Origin: Hymenobacter rubidus
GTDB lineage: Bacteria; Bacteroidota; Bacteroidia; Cytophagales; Hymenobacteraceae
NCBI RefSeq assembly: GCF_016734815.1
Contig: NZ_JAERQF010000020.1
Span: 1-64,000, forward strand
Direction of reading: 5' to 3'
Length of the DNA stretch: 64,000 bases
In this document: piece by piece, positions 1 to 9,801 of the stretch
Position numbering within the stretch: position 1 is the first letter of the stretch
How the letters are laid out: each line of letters opens with the position of its first letter
Notes under the pieces: generated by a model
The model's database searches: none
What the model saw: the letters and a program-made list of their open reading frames with translations, nothing else
Told to the model about the DNA's origin: nothing
Made by a program: the position numbers and the translations under genes

Positions 1-70
1 CAGTAAGTAATTCGACCGATTGGACTACTTACTGCGGGCAAGATGCTTCGCTGCGCTCTGCATGACGTTC
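1..70. repeat. family A palindromic repeat, cut by window edge
   Basis: Right arm of the common palindromic element (family A). It ends in the arm GCTCTGCATGACGTTC and begins in the A/T-rich loop (GTAATTCGACCGATTGGA). The left arm lies outside the window. It lies 14 bp beyond the stop codon of porQ. Confidence 0.8.
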
Positions 71-84
71 TAAAGGGTATGGCG

Positions 85-1146
85 CTACTCCTTTTTCTTA
101 AACAAGGAATTGAGGTTGCGCGAAATGGTGAAATACTCGCTGGAGCCAGCGGCCTGCAACGTGGCGTGGGTGTAGTCAATCTGGAAAGTACTGATTTTCA
201 GCATTACGCCAAAGCTAAGGCCGGCACTGCCGCTGGTGTTATCCAAGCGCAACTCGCGGCGCTGCAGGTGGTTGTAGCCCACCCGCACGTTGAACCCTTT
301 GCCCAGCACCAGCGCCGCACTGGCCGTGAAATGCCGGGCCAGGTTGTCGCCGAAGCTTTTGGTCGGCGCTTTCGATACCCCGCTGGCATCGAGGGCCCCA
401 CGCGCGTTGGGGTCGAGGTACTGAATGTCCCATTGCTGCAAGTGGTGCGCCGTGAGGGAGAAGCGAATGGGCATGTGCTCGGGCTTCACGGTAGCCCCAA
501 TCTGCACATCGAGCGGCAGCGGGCCGCGGTCGGTGCCGGGATAGGGCGAGAACTGGTAGCCGGCGTTTTTCACGGCCAGGCCTGCGGTGAAGTCAGAAGT
601 GGGGTGCTTATACACCACCCCGGCATCGGCTACGCCCGCCAGGGAGCGGCTGCCGGCAATGCTGCTCACGGCCAGCTTGGTGGTGGCTCCGAAAGTGAAT
701 TTGCCCTTCGTATAAGAGTCAGATACGCCCACCGTGTACTCGTTCACGCTGAAAGTGCCGAGGCTGTTGCCGGCCGCGTCGTAGCTATGCAAGCTGCCGT
801 AGTTGAGGTAGGTGACGCCGATGCCGAAGCGACCGGCCTTCTGCGTGTTAAACACATAAGCAGCGGTGCTCTGCTTGATGTCGGCCACGTAGGCCACGTA
901 GCTCAGGGCCAGGCGACCGTCCATTTCCGGGTTCAGCAGCGCCGGGCTGCCAAACAGCATGGTAGGGTCGTCGTTGCGAGCCGATACGCTCATGCCGCCC
1001 AGAGCCGCCAGTTGGGCGCTCGGCGGCAAGTCCAAGAATGGAAAAACCGTGCGCCCGCCCAACTGCTGCGCTGCGCCCGAACGAGCAGCAAGGCTACCAC
1101 AGATAACACCAAAACCAATAATCCGACGGGCGGAGAGCTGCTTCAT
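85..1146 (-). CDS. porQ: type IX secretion system protein PorQ
   Basis: A 353-residue outer-membrane protein. Residues 1-26 look like a signal peptide ending near RSGAAQ. The N-terminal GGRTVFPFLDLPPSAQLAALG stretch and the run of alternating beta strands are typical of PorQ, a T9SS accessory barrel that in known systems works with PorU/V/Z at the cell surface. The C-terminus ends in a strand-rich region (YFTISRNLNSLF). It lies 141 bp downstream of lon on the same strand. T9SS use is supported elsewhere in the window by a PorE-like protein and by a cargo with a C-terminal sorting domain. Identification is by recognisable family sequence; no other T9SS genes are adjacent. Confidence 0.85.
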   Translation of the reverse strand: MKQLSARRIIGFGVICGSLAARSGAAQQLGGRTVFPFLDLPPSAQLAALGGMSVSARNDDPTMLFGSPALLNPEMDGRLALSYVAYVADIKQSTAAYVFNTQKAGRFGIGVTYLNYGSLHSYDAAGNSLGTFSVNEYTVGVSDSYTKGKFTFGATTKLAVSSIAGSRSLAGVADAGVVYKHPTSDFTAGLAVKNAGYQFSPYPGTDRGPLPLDVQIGATVKPEHMPIRFSLTAHHLQQWDIQYLDPNARGALDASGVSKAPTKSFGDNLARHFTASAALVLGKGFNVRVGYNHLQRRELRLDNTSGSAGLSFGVMLKISTFQIDYTHATLQAAGSSEYFTISRNLNSLFKKKE

Positions 1147-1287
1147 TGTTCGAAGATAACGGGTGTAGAACTTGCTTTAGCTCGTTTCTACTGGAACGGC
1201 TGCCACACGCGTCCGTATAACGTGGGGACAGGTGCCAAAGTATTTGTTCGGCTCCCGCCCGAACCAGCTAAAGCATGTTCTACAGGC

Positions 1288-3792
1288 CTATTGCACCTCC
1301 ACGCTGGGGCCGGCTACTGGAATCGGCTCGTCGCGTACGGGCAGCTTATGCGGATGCGGCACCAATTCTTCCAGCAGCGCCACGCGGAGCACATCGTCCA
1401 CCCGGTCGGCGTAGTGAATGGTCAGGCCTTTGAGGTAGTCTTCCTGGATTTCCTCAATGTCCTTGCGGTTTTTAGGGCACAGAATGATGTCCTTCATGCC
1501 GGCACGGCGGGCGGCCAACAGCTTCTCCTTGATGCCGCCCACGGGCAGCACCTTGCCGCGCAGGGTAATTTCGCCGGTCATGGCCAGGCGCGGGCGCACC
1601 CGGCGCTGCGTGAAGGCCGAGGCCATGCTGGTGAAAATGGCGATGCCGGCGCTGGGCCCGTCCTTGGGCACGGCCCCTTCGGGAAAGTGAATGTGCAGGT
1701 CGTATTGCTCAAACAGGCGGTAGTCGATGCCGATTTCGTCGGCTCGCGAGCGCAGGTAGCTCAGCGCCGTAATGGCCGATTCCTTCATCACGTCGCCCAA
1801 TTGGCCCGAAAGCGTGAGCTTGCCCCGGCCCCGGCTCAGCAGGCTTTCCACGAACAGAATGTCGCCGCCCACCGAGGTCCAGGCCAGGCCCGTCACCACG
1901 CCGGCGGTGTCGTTGTCCTGGTACTGGTCGCGGTCGAAAATAGCGCCGCCGAGGATTTTACGAATTTCGGCGGGCTCCATTACGGCGGGCAGGGGCTCTT
2001 TGCCGGCCTTGCGGCGGGCCAGGTTGCGCGTCACGGCCGCCAGCTTGCGCTCCAGGCCGCGCACGCCGCTTTCGCGGGTGTAGTCATCGGCCACGCGGTG
2101 CAGGGCGGCGTCGGTGATTTTTACTTCGTTTTCGCCCAAGCCATGTTCTTTCAGCTGCTTGGGCCAGAGGTGCTTGCGGGCAATCTGCACTTTTTCTTCC
2201 TGGGTATAGCCGGTCAGGTCGATGATTTCCATGCGGTCACGCAGGGCGGGCTGAATGGTATCGAGCGAGTTGGCCGTGGCAATGAACAAGACCTTCGAGA
2301 GGTCATATTCTACTTCCAGGTAATTATCGGTAAAAGTGGCGTTTTGCTCAGGGTCCAATACTTCAAGCAGGGCCGAGCTGGGGTCGCCGCGGAAGTCGCT
2401 GCTCACCTTGTCAATCTCGTCGAGGATGATGACCGGATTGGAGGCTCCAGCCTTTTTGATTTGGGCAATGATGCGGCCGGGCATAGCCCCCACGTAGGTT
2501 TTCCGGTGCCCGCGAATCTCGGCTTCGTCGCGCACACCGCCGAGGCTCATGCGCACGTACTTGCGGCCCAGCGCCGTGGCAATGCTGCGTCCCAGCGAGG
2601 TTTTGCCCACACCGGGCGGCCCGTAGAGACACAGAATCGGCGCCTTGAGGTCCTGCTTCAGCTTAAGCACGGCCAGGTATTCGAGAATGCGCTCCTTTAC
2701 TTTTTCGAGGCCAAAATGGTCGGCATCAAGGATTTTTTTGGTTTGCTTGAGGTTGAACTTGTCCTTGGTGTACTCGCCCCAGGGCAAATCGAGCAGGAAC
2801 TCCACGTAGTTCATGTTCACCGAATAATCGGGCGCCATGGGGTTGGTACGCGTCAGCTTGTCCATCTCTTTTTTGAAATGGAGCGCCACGGCCTCGGGCC
2901 ATTTCTTGGTTTCGGCGCGGGCTTTCAGGCGGTGTACGTCTTCTTCGGAGCCGTCCTGGCCCAGCTCATCTTGCAGGGTTTTGAGCTGCTGACGCAGGAA
3001 ATACTCACGCTGCTGGGCGTCGATGCCGGTGTGGGTTTTGGAACGGATGTCCTGCTTGATTTCCAGCAGTTCGGCCTGGCTCAGCAAGGCTTCGAGCAGC
3101 TGGCGGGCCTGCGCTTCGGGGTCGACCAGTTCCAGCAGCTTCTGCTTGGCGGGCAGGTCGAGCTGCACATTCGACGACAAAAAGTGCGTGAGGAAGGCCG
3201 GCGACTGAATGCCATCGAGCATGGCCCTGGCTTCCATCGGAATTTCGGGCGTGAGCTCCAGCACTTTGGTGGCTGCCTCGCGCAAGGCCTGCAAAAGGCC
3301 AAACTCGCCGGGAATATCGGGGTTCAGCGCCACCTCCGAGAAGTAGCTGACGCGGGCCGTGAGCGGGGCAAAGCTCAGCTGCTCTTCGATGCGGAAGCGC
3401 ACCTGCCCTTGCAGGATAATCGTAATCTGGCCATCGGGCTGCTCCAGCAGCTTCAGAATGCGTGCCAGCGTGCCCACCGGGTGCAGCTCGTCGGTGGTGG
3501 GCTCGTCGGCGTCGGGGTTTTGCTGGGCCACCACGCCGAGCAGCTTGTCGGCGGCGTAGGCTTTGCGCACCAGCTTCACGCTTTTTTTGCGCGTCACGGT
3601 CACAGGCAGCACCACGCCGGGAAACAGCACGGTGTTGCGAACGGGCAGCAGCGGGAGGGTGGGCGGGGCATCGTCGCCGCGCAAGAGGTGGTCAGGGTCG
3701 GCGGCCATAATGGCAATGGCTTCGGGTTGGGAATTGGAATCGCTGAGCGCCCGCAAAGGCACGGCAGAGGTGAAAGTAGCTGCTGAAAGCAT
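1288..3792 (-). CDS. lon: endopeptidase La (Lon protease)
   Basis: ATP-dependent serine protease that degrades misfolded and regulatory proteins in the cytosol. The protein shows the N-terminal substrate-binding domain ([19 protein letters not shown]), an AAA+ module with Walker [13 protein letters not shown] near residue 390 and Walker [11 protein letters not shown], and the C-terminal protease domain with the Ser in KDGPSAGIA near residue 712 and the Lys in [14 protein letters not shown] about 40 residues later. With the ATG at 3792 it is 834 residues, usual for Lon; an ATG at 3708 would give 806. The frame is open further upstream to 3963, but that part is unlike the family. It is divergent from the PorE-like gene. 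Confidence 0.95.
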   Translation of the reverse strand: MLSAATFTSAVPLRALSDSNSQPEAIAIMAADPDHLLRGDDAPPTLPLLPVRNTVLFPGVVLPVTVTRKKSVKLVRKAYAADKLLGVVAQQNPDADEPTTDELHPVGTLARILKLLEQPDGQITIILQGQVRFRIEEQLSFAPLTARVSYFSEVALNPDIPGEFGLLQALREAATKVLELTPEIPMEARAMLDGIQSPAFLTHFLSSNVQLDLPAKQKLLELVDPEAQARQLLEALLSQAELLEIKQDIRSKTHTGIDAQQREYFLRQQLKTLQDELGQDGSEEDVHRLKARAETKKWPEAVALHFKKEMDKLTRTNPMAPDYSVNMNYVEFLLDLPWGEYTKDKFNLKQTKKILDADHFGLEKVKERILEYLAVLKLKQDLKAPILCLYGPPGVGKTSLGRSIATALGRKYVRMSLGGVRDEAEIRGHRKTYVGAMPGRIIAQIKKAGASNPVIILDEIDKVSSDFRGDPSSALLEVLDPEQNATFTDNYLEVEYDLSKVLFIATANSLDTIQPALRDRMEIIDLTGYTQEEKVQIARKHLWPKQLKEHGLGENEVKITDAALHRVADDYTRESGVRGLERKLAAVTRNLARRKAGKEPLPAVMEPAEIRKILGGAIFDRDQYQDNDTAGVVTGLAWTSVGGDILFVESLLSRGRGKLTLSGQLGDVMKESAITALSYLRSRADEIGIDYRLFEQYDLHIHFPEGAVPKDGPSAGIAIFTSMASAFTQRRVRPRLAMTGEITLRGKVLPVGGIKEKLLAARRAGMKDIILCPKNRKDIEEIQEDYLKGLTIHYADRVDDVLRVALLEELVPHPHKLPVRDEPIPVAGPSVEVQ

Positions 3793-3977
3793 GGAGGAAG
3801 GAAAAGCCGAGGGCAACGGACTCGGGTGCCAGATTGACAGCCCGTCGTGGCAATTAATAGGAGGTACAAGATACGGGCTCCTGTGCCGTTTGGTCGTCAA
3901 GGCCCGTGCCAACGCTGGCCAAACCGCCAAAGCGGCGCACCGACCGGCGCCGTGCCGCTCCATTAATTGCTAAATTG

Positions 3978-4006
3978 TTGGCAACTTGCGCAAGTTATTA
4001 TTTTAG
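3978..4006 (+). promoter_or_regulatory. candidate promoter with internal 14-bp palindrome
   Basis: A TTG at 3978-3980 and TATTTTAG at 3999-4006 are separated by 18 bp, close to the Bacteroidota pattern TTG-N17-23-TAnnTTTG (one mismatch). The spacer contains a perfect palindrome AACTTGCGCAAGTT at 3983-3996, where a repressor could bind. The distance to the ATG at 4017 would leave a very short 5' leader, which weakens the call. Confidence 0.3.
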
Positions 4007-4016
4007 TACTCTACCA

Positions 4017-6176
4017 ATGCCCGTTTTATTGCGTCGGCGCTTGTTCTTTTTCTTGTTTGCGGTGCTGGGGCTGGCCCATGTGCCCGCTGCCCATGCCCAA
4101 CGCCGTCCGACCAAACGCATGCCCCCGGCGGCCTCGCCTTCAGCCGATACAACCAGCGGCGGCGCATCAGCCACGCCGCGCAAAGCGGGGTCGAAACCGG
4201 CCGAAAAGCCGGCGGTGAAAGCCACAACGGCACCCAAACCGGCCATTGCCCCCGGCACCTACCGGGTGCGTGGCCTTAACAGCCGCGTGAGCCGCAAGCT
4301 GCACCTGCATCCGGACGGCACCCCCGACTTCGTCGACATCAACAAGTACAACTTTTACGAGGACAAAAAGGCGCTGCACGCCATTGCCAAATCGGAGCGC
4401 CGCCACAATTACCGCCAGACCCGGGCGCTGTTGGAGGCTTATGTAGCCCGCTTCGGCCCGGCCAATTTCGAACGCAACCCGAATATGCTGTGGCGCTTGG
4501 GCCAGCTGCTGGAGCGCGACAGCCAGTCGGTAAAGGCCAAAGCCTATTATCGCCTGGCGCTGAAGCATAGCCGGTCCGACCTCACGAAGGTGCAACTCTA
4601 CTACGACTCGCTGGAGGAGAAAAACAAGGACCTGTACGTGCCCCTGAAAACGTACTACGACCTAGTTGAGTACCGCAAAAACCTCAACACCTTCCACCCA
4701 CCCAAGGGCGTGTACACGAGCATGGGCGACGCCATCAACAGCAAGGCGCCCGACTATGGCCCGGCCCTGGCCGGCAACGACTCGCTCCTGATTTTCAGCA
4801 GCAAGCGCAAGCGGCGCGGCCTGACCGGCGTGGTAGACGAGGACCTGTACACCTCGCGCCGCGAAGGCGTCAGCTGGACCGATGCCGAACCGCTGCCCAA
4901 GCCCATCAACTCGCCCAACAACGAGGGTTCGGCCTGCCTGAGCAAGGACGGCAAAACCATCTACTTTGCTCGCTGCGAGTGTGCCACCTGCCACGGCAAC
5001 TGCGACCTCTACACCGCCACCCGGGGCAAAGACGGCAAATGGACCGCCCCCAAAAGCCTGGGCCCGATGGTGAACTCGCTGGGCTGGGACTCGCAGCCCA
5101 CGCTGTCGCAAAACGAGGACACGCTGTATTTCGCGTCGGACCGGCTGGGCGGCTTTGGGCTGTCGGATATCTACTACACGCACAAGCTGCGCGACGGCCG
5201 CTGGAGCCCCGCCGAGAACGTGGGTCCGGTCATCAACACCCGCGAAAATGAGGTGAGCCCGTTTTATCACCCGCTCTACCACGTGCTCTATTTCAGCTCG
5301 CGGGGGCAGCTGCTGAATTTTGGTGATTTTGACATTTACAAAACTTACCGCGTGGGCGGCCGGTGGCAGGAACCCAAAAACATTGGCCCGCTGGTGAACG
5401 GCAAGGGCTCGGAGTACTACTTCACCATCGACCGCGAAAGCCGTAACCTGTACTACGCGCGGTCAGAGGCCCAGGACCTCAACAACCTGGACCTCTATTC
5501 CTTCCCGCTGCCCATGGAAGCTCAGCCGCTGGCCACCACCAAGGTGGAAGGCACGCTCATCGATTCGGTGAGCAGCAAGCCCCTCAAGGGCATTGTGAGC
5601 ATTATCGATACCGATAACGGCATTGAGGTGGCCAGCAAATTCATCCGGCCCGATGGCACGTTCGACTTCGAGCTGATTGAGGGCTCGCATTACGCCATGC
5701 TGATTCAAAGCAACGACTTTTTCTCGGTCGAAAAGCAGTTTGAGCTGAAGGGCGACACGGTGATGACGCTGCTCACGAACAGCATCGACTACAAGCTGCC
5801 GCTGATTTTCAAGAACCTGGAGTTTGAGCAAGGCAAGGCGGCCGTGCTGCCGGCCATGCATCCCACCCTCGACCGCATTGCGCTGTTTATGGTCGACCAC
5901 CCTTCGTTCCGGCTCAGCATCGCGGGCCACACCGACACCAGCGGCGACCCGGAAGTGAACGAGAAGCTCTCGCAGGACCGCGCCGAGGCCATCCGCCGCT
6001 ACATCGAGCGCAAGGGCAAACTGGCGCCCAACCGCATCGAAAGCTTCGGCTACGGCTCCAGCAAACCACTCAAGGACGAACTAACCGAAGCCGACGCGAA
6101 AGTGAACCGACGGGTCGAGTTCAAGCTCATGAAGCCCGAAGGCGACAAACCGGCAGAAGGTGGCGCCTGGAAGTAG
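4017..6176 (+). CDS. PorE-like OmpA family protein with beta-propeller
   Basis: A 719-residue envelope protein. Residues 1-28 form a signal peptide ending AHAQ, which fixes the ATG at 4017 over an upstream in-frame ATG at 3906. Then come a Ser/Thr/Ala/Pro-rich linker, a TPR-like helical part (about 120-200), PD40/WD40-like propeller blades (about 240-480, with repeated LYFASDR- and LYFSSRG-type strands), a carboxypeptidase-regulatory-like fold (about 510-590) and an OmpA C-terminal peptidoglycan-binding domain (IAGHTDTSGD near 635, NRRVEF near the end). This order matches PorE of type IX secretion, but there is no lipobox Cys and related OmpA proteins share the layout, so PorE itself is an inference. 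Confidence 0.75.
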   Translation: MPVLLRRRLFFFLFAVLGLAHVPAAHAQRRPTKRMPPAASPSADTTSGGASATPRKAGSKPAEKPAVKATTAPKPAIAPGTYRVRGLNSRVSRKLHLHPDGTPDFVDINKYNFYEDKKALHAIAKSERRHNYRQTRALLEAYVARFGPANFERNPNMLWRLGQLLERDSQSVKAKAYYRLALKHSRSDLTKVQLYYDSLEEKNKDLYVPLKTYYDLVEYRKNLNTFHPPKGVYTSMGDAINSKAPDYGPALAGNDSLLIFSSKRKRRGLTGVVDEDLYTSRREGVSWTDAEPLPKPINSPNNEGSACLSKDGKTIYFARCECATCHGNCDLYTATRGKDGKWTAPKSLGPMVNSLGWDSQPTLSQNEDTLYFASDRLGGFGLSDIYYTHKLRDGRWSPAENVGPVINTRENEVSPFYHPLYHVLYFSSRGQLLNFGDFDIYKTYRVGGRWQEPKNIGPLVNGKGSEYYFTIDRESRNLYYARSEAQDLNNLDLYSFPLPMEAQPLATTKVEGTLIDSVSSKPLKGIVSIIDTDNGIEVASKFIRPDGTFDFELIEGSHYAMLIQSNDFFSVEKQFELKGDTVMTLLTNSIDYKLPLIFKNLEFEQGKAAVLPAMHPTLDRIALFMVDHPSFRLSIAGHTDTSGDPEVNEKLSQDRAEAIRRYIERKGKLAPNRIESFGYGSSKPLKDELTEADAKVNRRVEFKLMKPEGDKPAEGGAWK

Positions 6177-6185
6177 TCTCCTCGC

Positions 6186-6629
6186 CTACGCTACCGCCAA
6201 CACCTGCACCGTTTTCCCATTGAAAACGGCCTCCTCCCCTACCCGCAGCCCCTTGAGTGCCAGGGCCACCGGCGCGGCGGGCGACACCGCAAACACATCT
6301 GTCCCGTCCAACTTGCCCGCGCTGACGCTGATGTAGAACCGGCCCATGCTGGTACTCACCAAAGCGCCGGGCCGCACAGTGTCACAGGGCATCTCGGGGT
6401 TGATACGGGCCAGTTCGGCTTGTAACTGCTGGGCCTGCTGCATGTGGGCGGCGTTGCGGTCGCGCTCGGCGTTGGCCATTTCGCGGCCGGTTTCATACTT
6501 GTCGCCGGCGCTGCTCTTGGTTTCGGAGGAGGACGATTCCTGCGCGGCCTGCATGGCGGTGCGGGCAGCGACAATGCGCTGCTCGATGAAGGCGTGACAG
6601 AGGGCGTGGAGGGCGGGTTTGGGAGTCAT
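6186..6629 (-). CDS. GreA/GreB-like protein
   Basis: A 147-residue protein. The N-terminal half is a charged helical stretch (EQRIVAARTAMQAAQESSSS to AHMQQAQQLQAEL) and the C-terminal half (PGALVSTSMGRFYISVS to VSPAAPVALALKGLRVGEE) resembles the C-terminal domain of Gre transcript-cleavage factors. Annotation pipelines sometimes label this family 3-oxoacyl-ACP synthase, which the sequence does not support. The start at 6629 is chosen because its ATG overlaps the stop of the upstream ORF as ATGA, pointing to translational coupling; an ATG six codons upstream exists. Whether it binds RNA polymerase cannot be told from sequence. Confidence 0.6.
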   Translation of the reverse strand: MTPKPALHALCHAFIEQRIVAARTAMQAAQESSSSETKSSAGDKYETGREMANAERDRNAAHMQQAQQLQAELARINPEMPCDTVRPGALVSTSMGRFYISVSAGKLDGTDVFAVSPAAPVALALKGLRVGEEAVFNGKTVQVLAVA

Positions 6630-7057
6630 CTCGTTTCGGCTCTCCATACAAGTTCTGGCGTGTTACTAACATTCCAAGTGGCTAGCAGCGCCCCCAGTTT
6701 ATTAATCGATGCGGCTTCTGAGGCAATGGAGAAATCGAAGCAATAATGAGTTGCACCTTGTTCACGATTATCGATGACAATCCGTAAGGCTGTGTGTCCT
6801 TGAGCGTCTGTACAGTATGCCTTTATTAAGAGGTAAGGTATCGTAACATTTTTGTCAGCTGAACCGATTTCAAAACTGACAGTGTGCGAAACCCTTTTTG
6901 GAAATGCCGTTAACTGCTGTCCAAACTCAGCAAACTCATTTATACGGCCGTAGAAATTGAGGTGCGTTCTCACTTGAGGGGTGCTGATTTCCAGGTCAAA
7001 TGTGCAGTGAACGTCGAAATCCACACTGCCTTGAAAAACGATTTTACTTTTCTCCAT
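6626..7057 (-). CDS. hypothetical protein
   Basis: A 143-residue protein that I do not recognise. It looks like a compact beta-rich domain (alternating strands such as VDFDVHCTFDLEI and VSHTVSFEIGSADKNVTIPYLL) followed by an amphipathic helix (FSIASEAASINKLGALLATW). There is no signal peptide or membrane segment. It lies 25 bp after the GH3-type gene and overlaps the following Gre-like gene by 4 bp (ATGA), so the three are probably one transcript. A GTG at 7096 would lengthen the N-terminus by 13 residues. Its base composition is more A/T-rich than both neighbours, a possible sign of later arrival. Confidence 0.6.
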   Translation of the reverse strand: MEKSKIVFQGSVDFDVHCTFDLEISTPQVRTHLNFYGRINEFAEFGQQLTAFPKRVSHTVSFEIGSADKNVTIPYLLIKAYCTDAQGHTALRIVIDNREQGATHYCFDFSIASEAASINKLGALLATWNVSNTPELVWRAETR

Positions 7058-7082
7058 TCCTGTTAAGATATTCCGCACATAG

Positions 7083-8582
7083 TTACCGGCCAGCACTGGC
7101 CAACCCCTCCGCCACCTTCCTATCGTTCCCCAGCCGCGGCACTTTGTTCTGCCCGCCCAGCCGGCCGAGGCCTTTCATGTAGCGCTGAAAAGCTCCAGCC
7201 GGCAGCGGCGTAAGCTGTAACGGCACTAGAATATTACCCTTGCGCAAATCGTCGTAGTAGGTATTGCGGCGGCGCAAGGCAACATCTAGCGCGGTGGCGA
7301 AGGCGGCGGCATCCTGCGGCGGCTTGGCAAACTCCACCAGCCACTCGTGCCGCGAGGGTGTGGCAGGGTCGTCGCTCACAAGCGGGGCCACAGTGAATTC
7401 AATGACCTCGACCTCCGCAAACCGCGCCATCACTTCACGCAGTGCCTGCTCCACCTCCTCCCCTATCACGTGCTCGCCAAAAGCTGAAAGGAAGTGCTTG
7501 ATGCGACCCGTCACCACCACCCGGTGCGGCCGCAAGCTCACGAAGCGTACCGTGTCGCCGATGCTGTAGCCCCACAGGCCGGCGTTGGATGTCAGCACCA
7601 CGGCATATTGCTTGTCCAGCTCCACATCAGCGATGGTGAGGCGGGGCGCATCGGGCTCGAAGAAACGCTCGGCGGGCACGAACTCGTAGAAGATGCCACT
7701 GTTCAGCAGCAGCAGCAAGCCGGGGTTGCCGGGCTCATCTTGGAAAGCGAGAAATCCTTCAGAGGCTGGAAATAGCTCGATGCTGTCCACGGGCCGGCCA
7801 ATGCTTTCGAAGAGCTTGGCACGGTAGGGCTCGAAGTTGACGCCGCCGTAAACGAAGAGGTTGAAATCAGGAAAAATGTCCTTGATGGTTCGGCCAGTGC
7901 GGGCCGTGAGGCGGTCGAAATACATCTGCACCCACGGCGGAATGCCGGAAATCAGGGTCATCTTCTCGTCCAGCGTTTCATCCACGATGCGCTCCAGTTT
8001 GGTTTCCCAGTCTTCGATGATGTTCGTTTCATAGCTGGGCAGTTGGTTGCGGCGCAGGTAGGCCGGCACGTGGTGGTTGGCAATGCCTGAAAGCCGGCCG
8101 GTGCGAATGCCGTGGTGCATTTCCAGCTCCGGCGAGCCTGACAGGAATATCAGCTTGCCATCGAGAAACTGGCTGCGGCCGGTGCGGTAGATATAGTAGA
8201 GCAGCGCATCGCGGGCGCCGTCGATGTGGTTCGGGATGCTGTCCTTCGTAATCGGGATATATTTGGTGCCGCTGGTAGTGCCGCTGGTTTTGGCCAGGTA
8301 CAACGGGCGGCCGGGCCAGAGCACATTGGCCTCGCCGGCCTGGGTGCGGTCGAAGTAGGGCTTGAGGGCTTCGTAGTCGCGCACGGGCACTTGGCGGGCC
8401 AGGTCGGCGGGGGTGTGCACGCTGCCCAGGTCGTGGGCGCGGCCGAAGGCAGTGCCGGCGGCGGCTGCCGTGAGCTGCCGCAACAGGCGCAGTTGAACGG
8501 CTTCGGGCTCGCGCTGCCACTGCCGATGGCGCTGCGCCACATAGGCCGCAAAGGGGCGACTAAGAGCAGATTTGATTCCCAT
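7083..8582 (-). CDS. GH3 auxin-responsive promoter family protein
   Basis: A 499-residue adenylate-forming enzyme of the GH3 family, which in plants conjugates amino acids to acyl acids. The ATP-binding stretch YLAKTSGTTSGTKYIPIT, the ELFPASEGFLAFQ segment and the C-terminal GRIKHFLSAFGEHVIGEEVE segment are characteristic. Bacterial members have unknown acyl substrates, so nothing more specific is claimed. The start is the ATG at 8582 (MGIKSALSRPF), where family similarity begins; the frame stays open upstream without such similarity. It is divergent from the OsmC gene with about 125 bp between starts, and leads a probable three-gene operon. Confidence 0.88.
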   Translation of the reverse strand: MGIKSALSRPFAAYVAQRHRQWQREPEAVQLRLLRQLTAAAAGTAFGRAHDLGSVHTPADLARQVPVRDYEALKPYFDRTQAGEANVLWPGRPLYLAKTSGTTSGTKYIPITKDSIPNHIDGARDALLYYIYRTGRSQFLDGKLIFLSGSPELEMHHGIRTGRLSGIANHHVPAYLRRNQLPSYETNIIEDWETKLERIVDETLDEKMTLISGIPPWVQMYFDRLTARTGRTIKDIFPDFNLFVYGGVNFEPYRAKLFESIGRPVDSIELFPASEGFLAFQDEPGNPGLLLLLNSGIFYEFVPAERFFEPDAPRLTIADVELDKQYAVVLTSNAGLWGYSIGDTVRFVSLRPHRVVVTGRIKHFLSAFGEHVIGEEVEQALREVMARFAEVEVIEFTVAPLVSDDPATPSRHEWLVEFAKPPQDAAAFATALDVALRRRNTYYDDLRKGNILVPLQLTPLPAGAFQRYMKGLGRLGGQNKVPRLGNDRKVAEGLASAGR

Positions 8583-8708
8583 AAGCAAGAAAAAAAGGCT
8601 ATTGACCGGCCGATAAAGGTACCTTCGCCGAACGAAACGGCGACCGACCAAACCAAACGGGCGGGCCCACGTTTTCAAGTTCATCACCTTACTAATACCA
8701 ACACCCTC

Positions 8709-9137
8709 ATGATTAACCAACGTGGCAACGCCGTCTGGAACGGCGACATCAAAGGCAGCGGCATCATCACCACGCAAAGTGGCACGGTTGAAGCCCCGTA
8801 TTCCACCGGCTCTCGTTTCGAAGGCCAGAAAGGCACCAACCCCGAAGAGCTCATCGGCGCCGCCCATGCCGGCTGCTATACCATGTTCCTGACCAGCGTG
8901 CTCACCAAGGCCGGCTATCAGATTGAGCAAATCAGCACCGAATCGAAGGTTACCCTCGACCCCAGCGGCGAAATACCCAAAGTGGTCAAAATTCACCTCA
9001 CCACCCAAGGCAAGGTGAGCGGCATTTCGGCCGAAGAGTTTCAGAAGCAGGCCGAGTTTGCCAAAACCCACTGCCCCATTTCCAGCCTGCTGGCCGCCGT
9101 GCCAGAAATGACCCTCGAAGCCAAGTTGGTTGGGTAA
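8709..9137 (+). CDS. OsmC family peroxiredoxin
   Basis: A 142-residue protein of the OsmC/Ohr family, which reduces organic hydroperoxides. The two redox cysteines are in AHAGCYTMFL and KTHCPISSLL, at the spacing usual for the family, and the N-terminal WNGDIKGSGIITTQSG strand pair also fits. The ATG at 8709 (MINQRGNAVW) gives the expected length; longer readings run into the GH3 start region. It is more like the OsmC subgroup (WxGxxxxGxG start) than Ohr. It is followed by a 112-bp palindrome that may end its transcript. Confidence 0.88.
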   Translation: MINQRGNAVWNGDIKGSGIITTQSGTVEAPYSTGSRFEGQKGTNPEELIGAAHAGCYTMFLTSVLTKAGYQIEQISTESKVTLDPSGEIPKVVKIHLTTQGKVSGISAEEFQKQAEFAKTHCPISSLLAAVPEMTLEAKLVG

Positions 9138-9146
9138 GGCAGCCAA

Positions 9147-9258
9147 CAACGCGTCATGCCGGGTGGAAGCCGGCCGTTTTTCAGTGTTAGTAGCCCTCCC
9201 AATGGCGAGGGATAGTAAGCACTGAAGAACGGCCGGCTTCCACCCGGCATGACGCGTT
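9147..9258. repeat. palindromic repeat (variant of family A)
   Basis: Near-perfect inverted repeat with arms of about 45 bp (outer part CAACGCGTCATGCCGGGTGG, and its reverse complement ending at 9258) around a short spacer. It shares the CGTCATGCC core of family A but the arms continue with a different sequence (GGTGGAAGCCGGCCG). It lies 9 bp after the OsmC gene and could act as a terminator. Confidence 0.85.
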
Positions 9259-9306
9259 GTGTTATCCCATCTTCGCTACTCAAAATCTTCGTCCTAAATT
9301 TGTCCC

Positions 9307-9801
9307 ATGCCTACTGGTACCACCCGCATCCGCCTTCGCCCCGCCAACAATTCCCGCGTCCCATTCTGGGGTCAGCTCGCCATTGGCGGCTTTTGGCTGG
9401 CCTACGTGCTATTCGGGATGTGGAGCAACGTTGGGGCACAGGACTACCATTTTCTGCACTGGGTATTTCTGGTGTTCACGCTGGTGTACATCGGCTACGT
9501 GCTGGTAAACAACGCGCCCATTTTCGGCACGCAGAGCTACCTGGAATTCACGCCCGGCTACATTGTGCACAAAAACGGTCTGTTCCGCCCCAAGCAAGTT
9601 TTTGCCGCCGAAAACATTGCCTCTCTTGAGTTGAAACCCATGGCCCTGCGGGTGCGCCAGAAAGACGGCGAAATCTACGCCCTCAACCTGCGCGAGGTGA
9701 AAGGCAAAATGCGCAAACAAAGCTTCCGGGAGCAGGTGCGGGAATTCGCCGCCAAATACAACCTGCCCTTGCAGGAAATCAGCCCGTCGCCAGCGGTTTA
9801 A
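9307..9801 (+). CDS. small membrane protein with two transmembrane segments
   Basis: A 164-residue protein. Two hydrophobic segments at about residues 24-44 (LAIGGFWLAYVLFGMW) and 50-68 (WVFLVFTLVYIGYVLV) are followed by a soluble beta-rich C-terminal domain (SYLEFTPGYIVHKNGLF to EIYALNLREVKGKM), an arrangement like bacterial PH-domain membrane proteins. No catalytic motif is visible. Its stop codon overlaps by 4 bp the stop of the convergent Uma2 gene. Function unknown. Confidence 0.65.
   Translation: MPTGTTRIRLRPANNSRVPFWGQLAIGGFWLAYVLFGMWSNVGAQDYHFLHWVFLVFTLVYIGYVLVNNAPIFGTQSYLEFTPGYIVHKNGLFRPKQVFAAENIASLELKPMALRVRQKDGEIYALNLREVKGKMRKQSFREQVREFAAKYNLPLQEISPSPAV

Noticed and set aside
43..3786. 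A 1247-codon open frame on the plus strand
   Set aside because: It is the antisense shadow of porQ and lon, has no family features, and arises from GC-rich codon bias.
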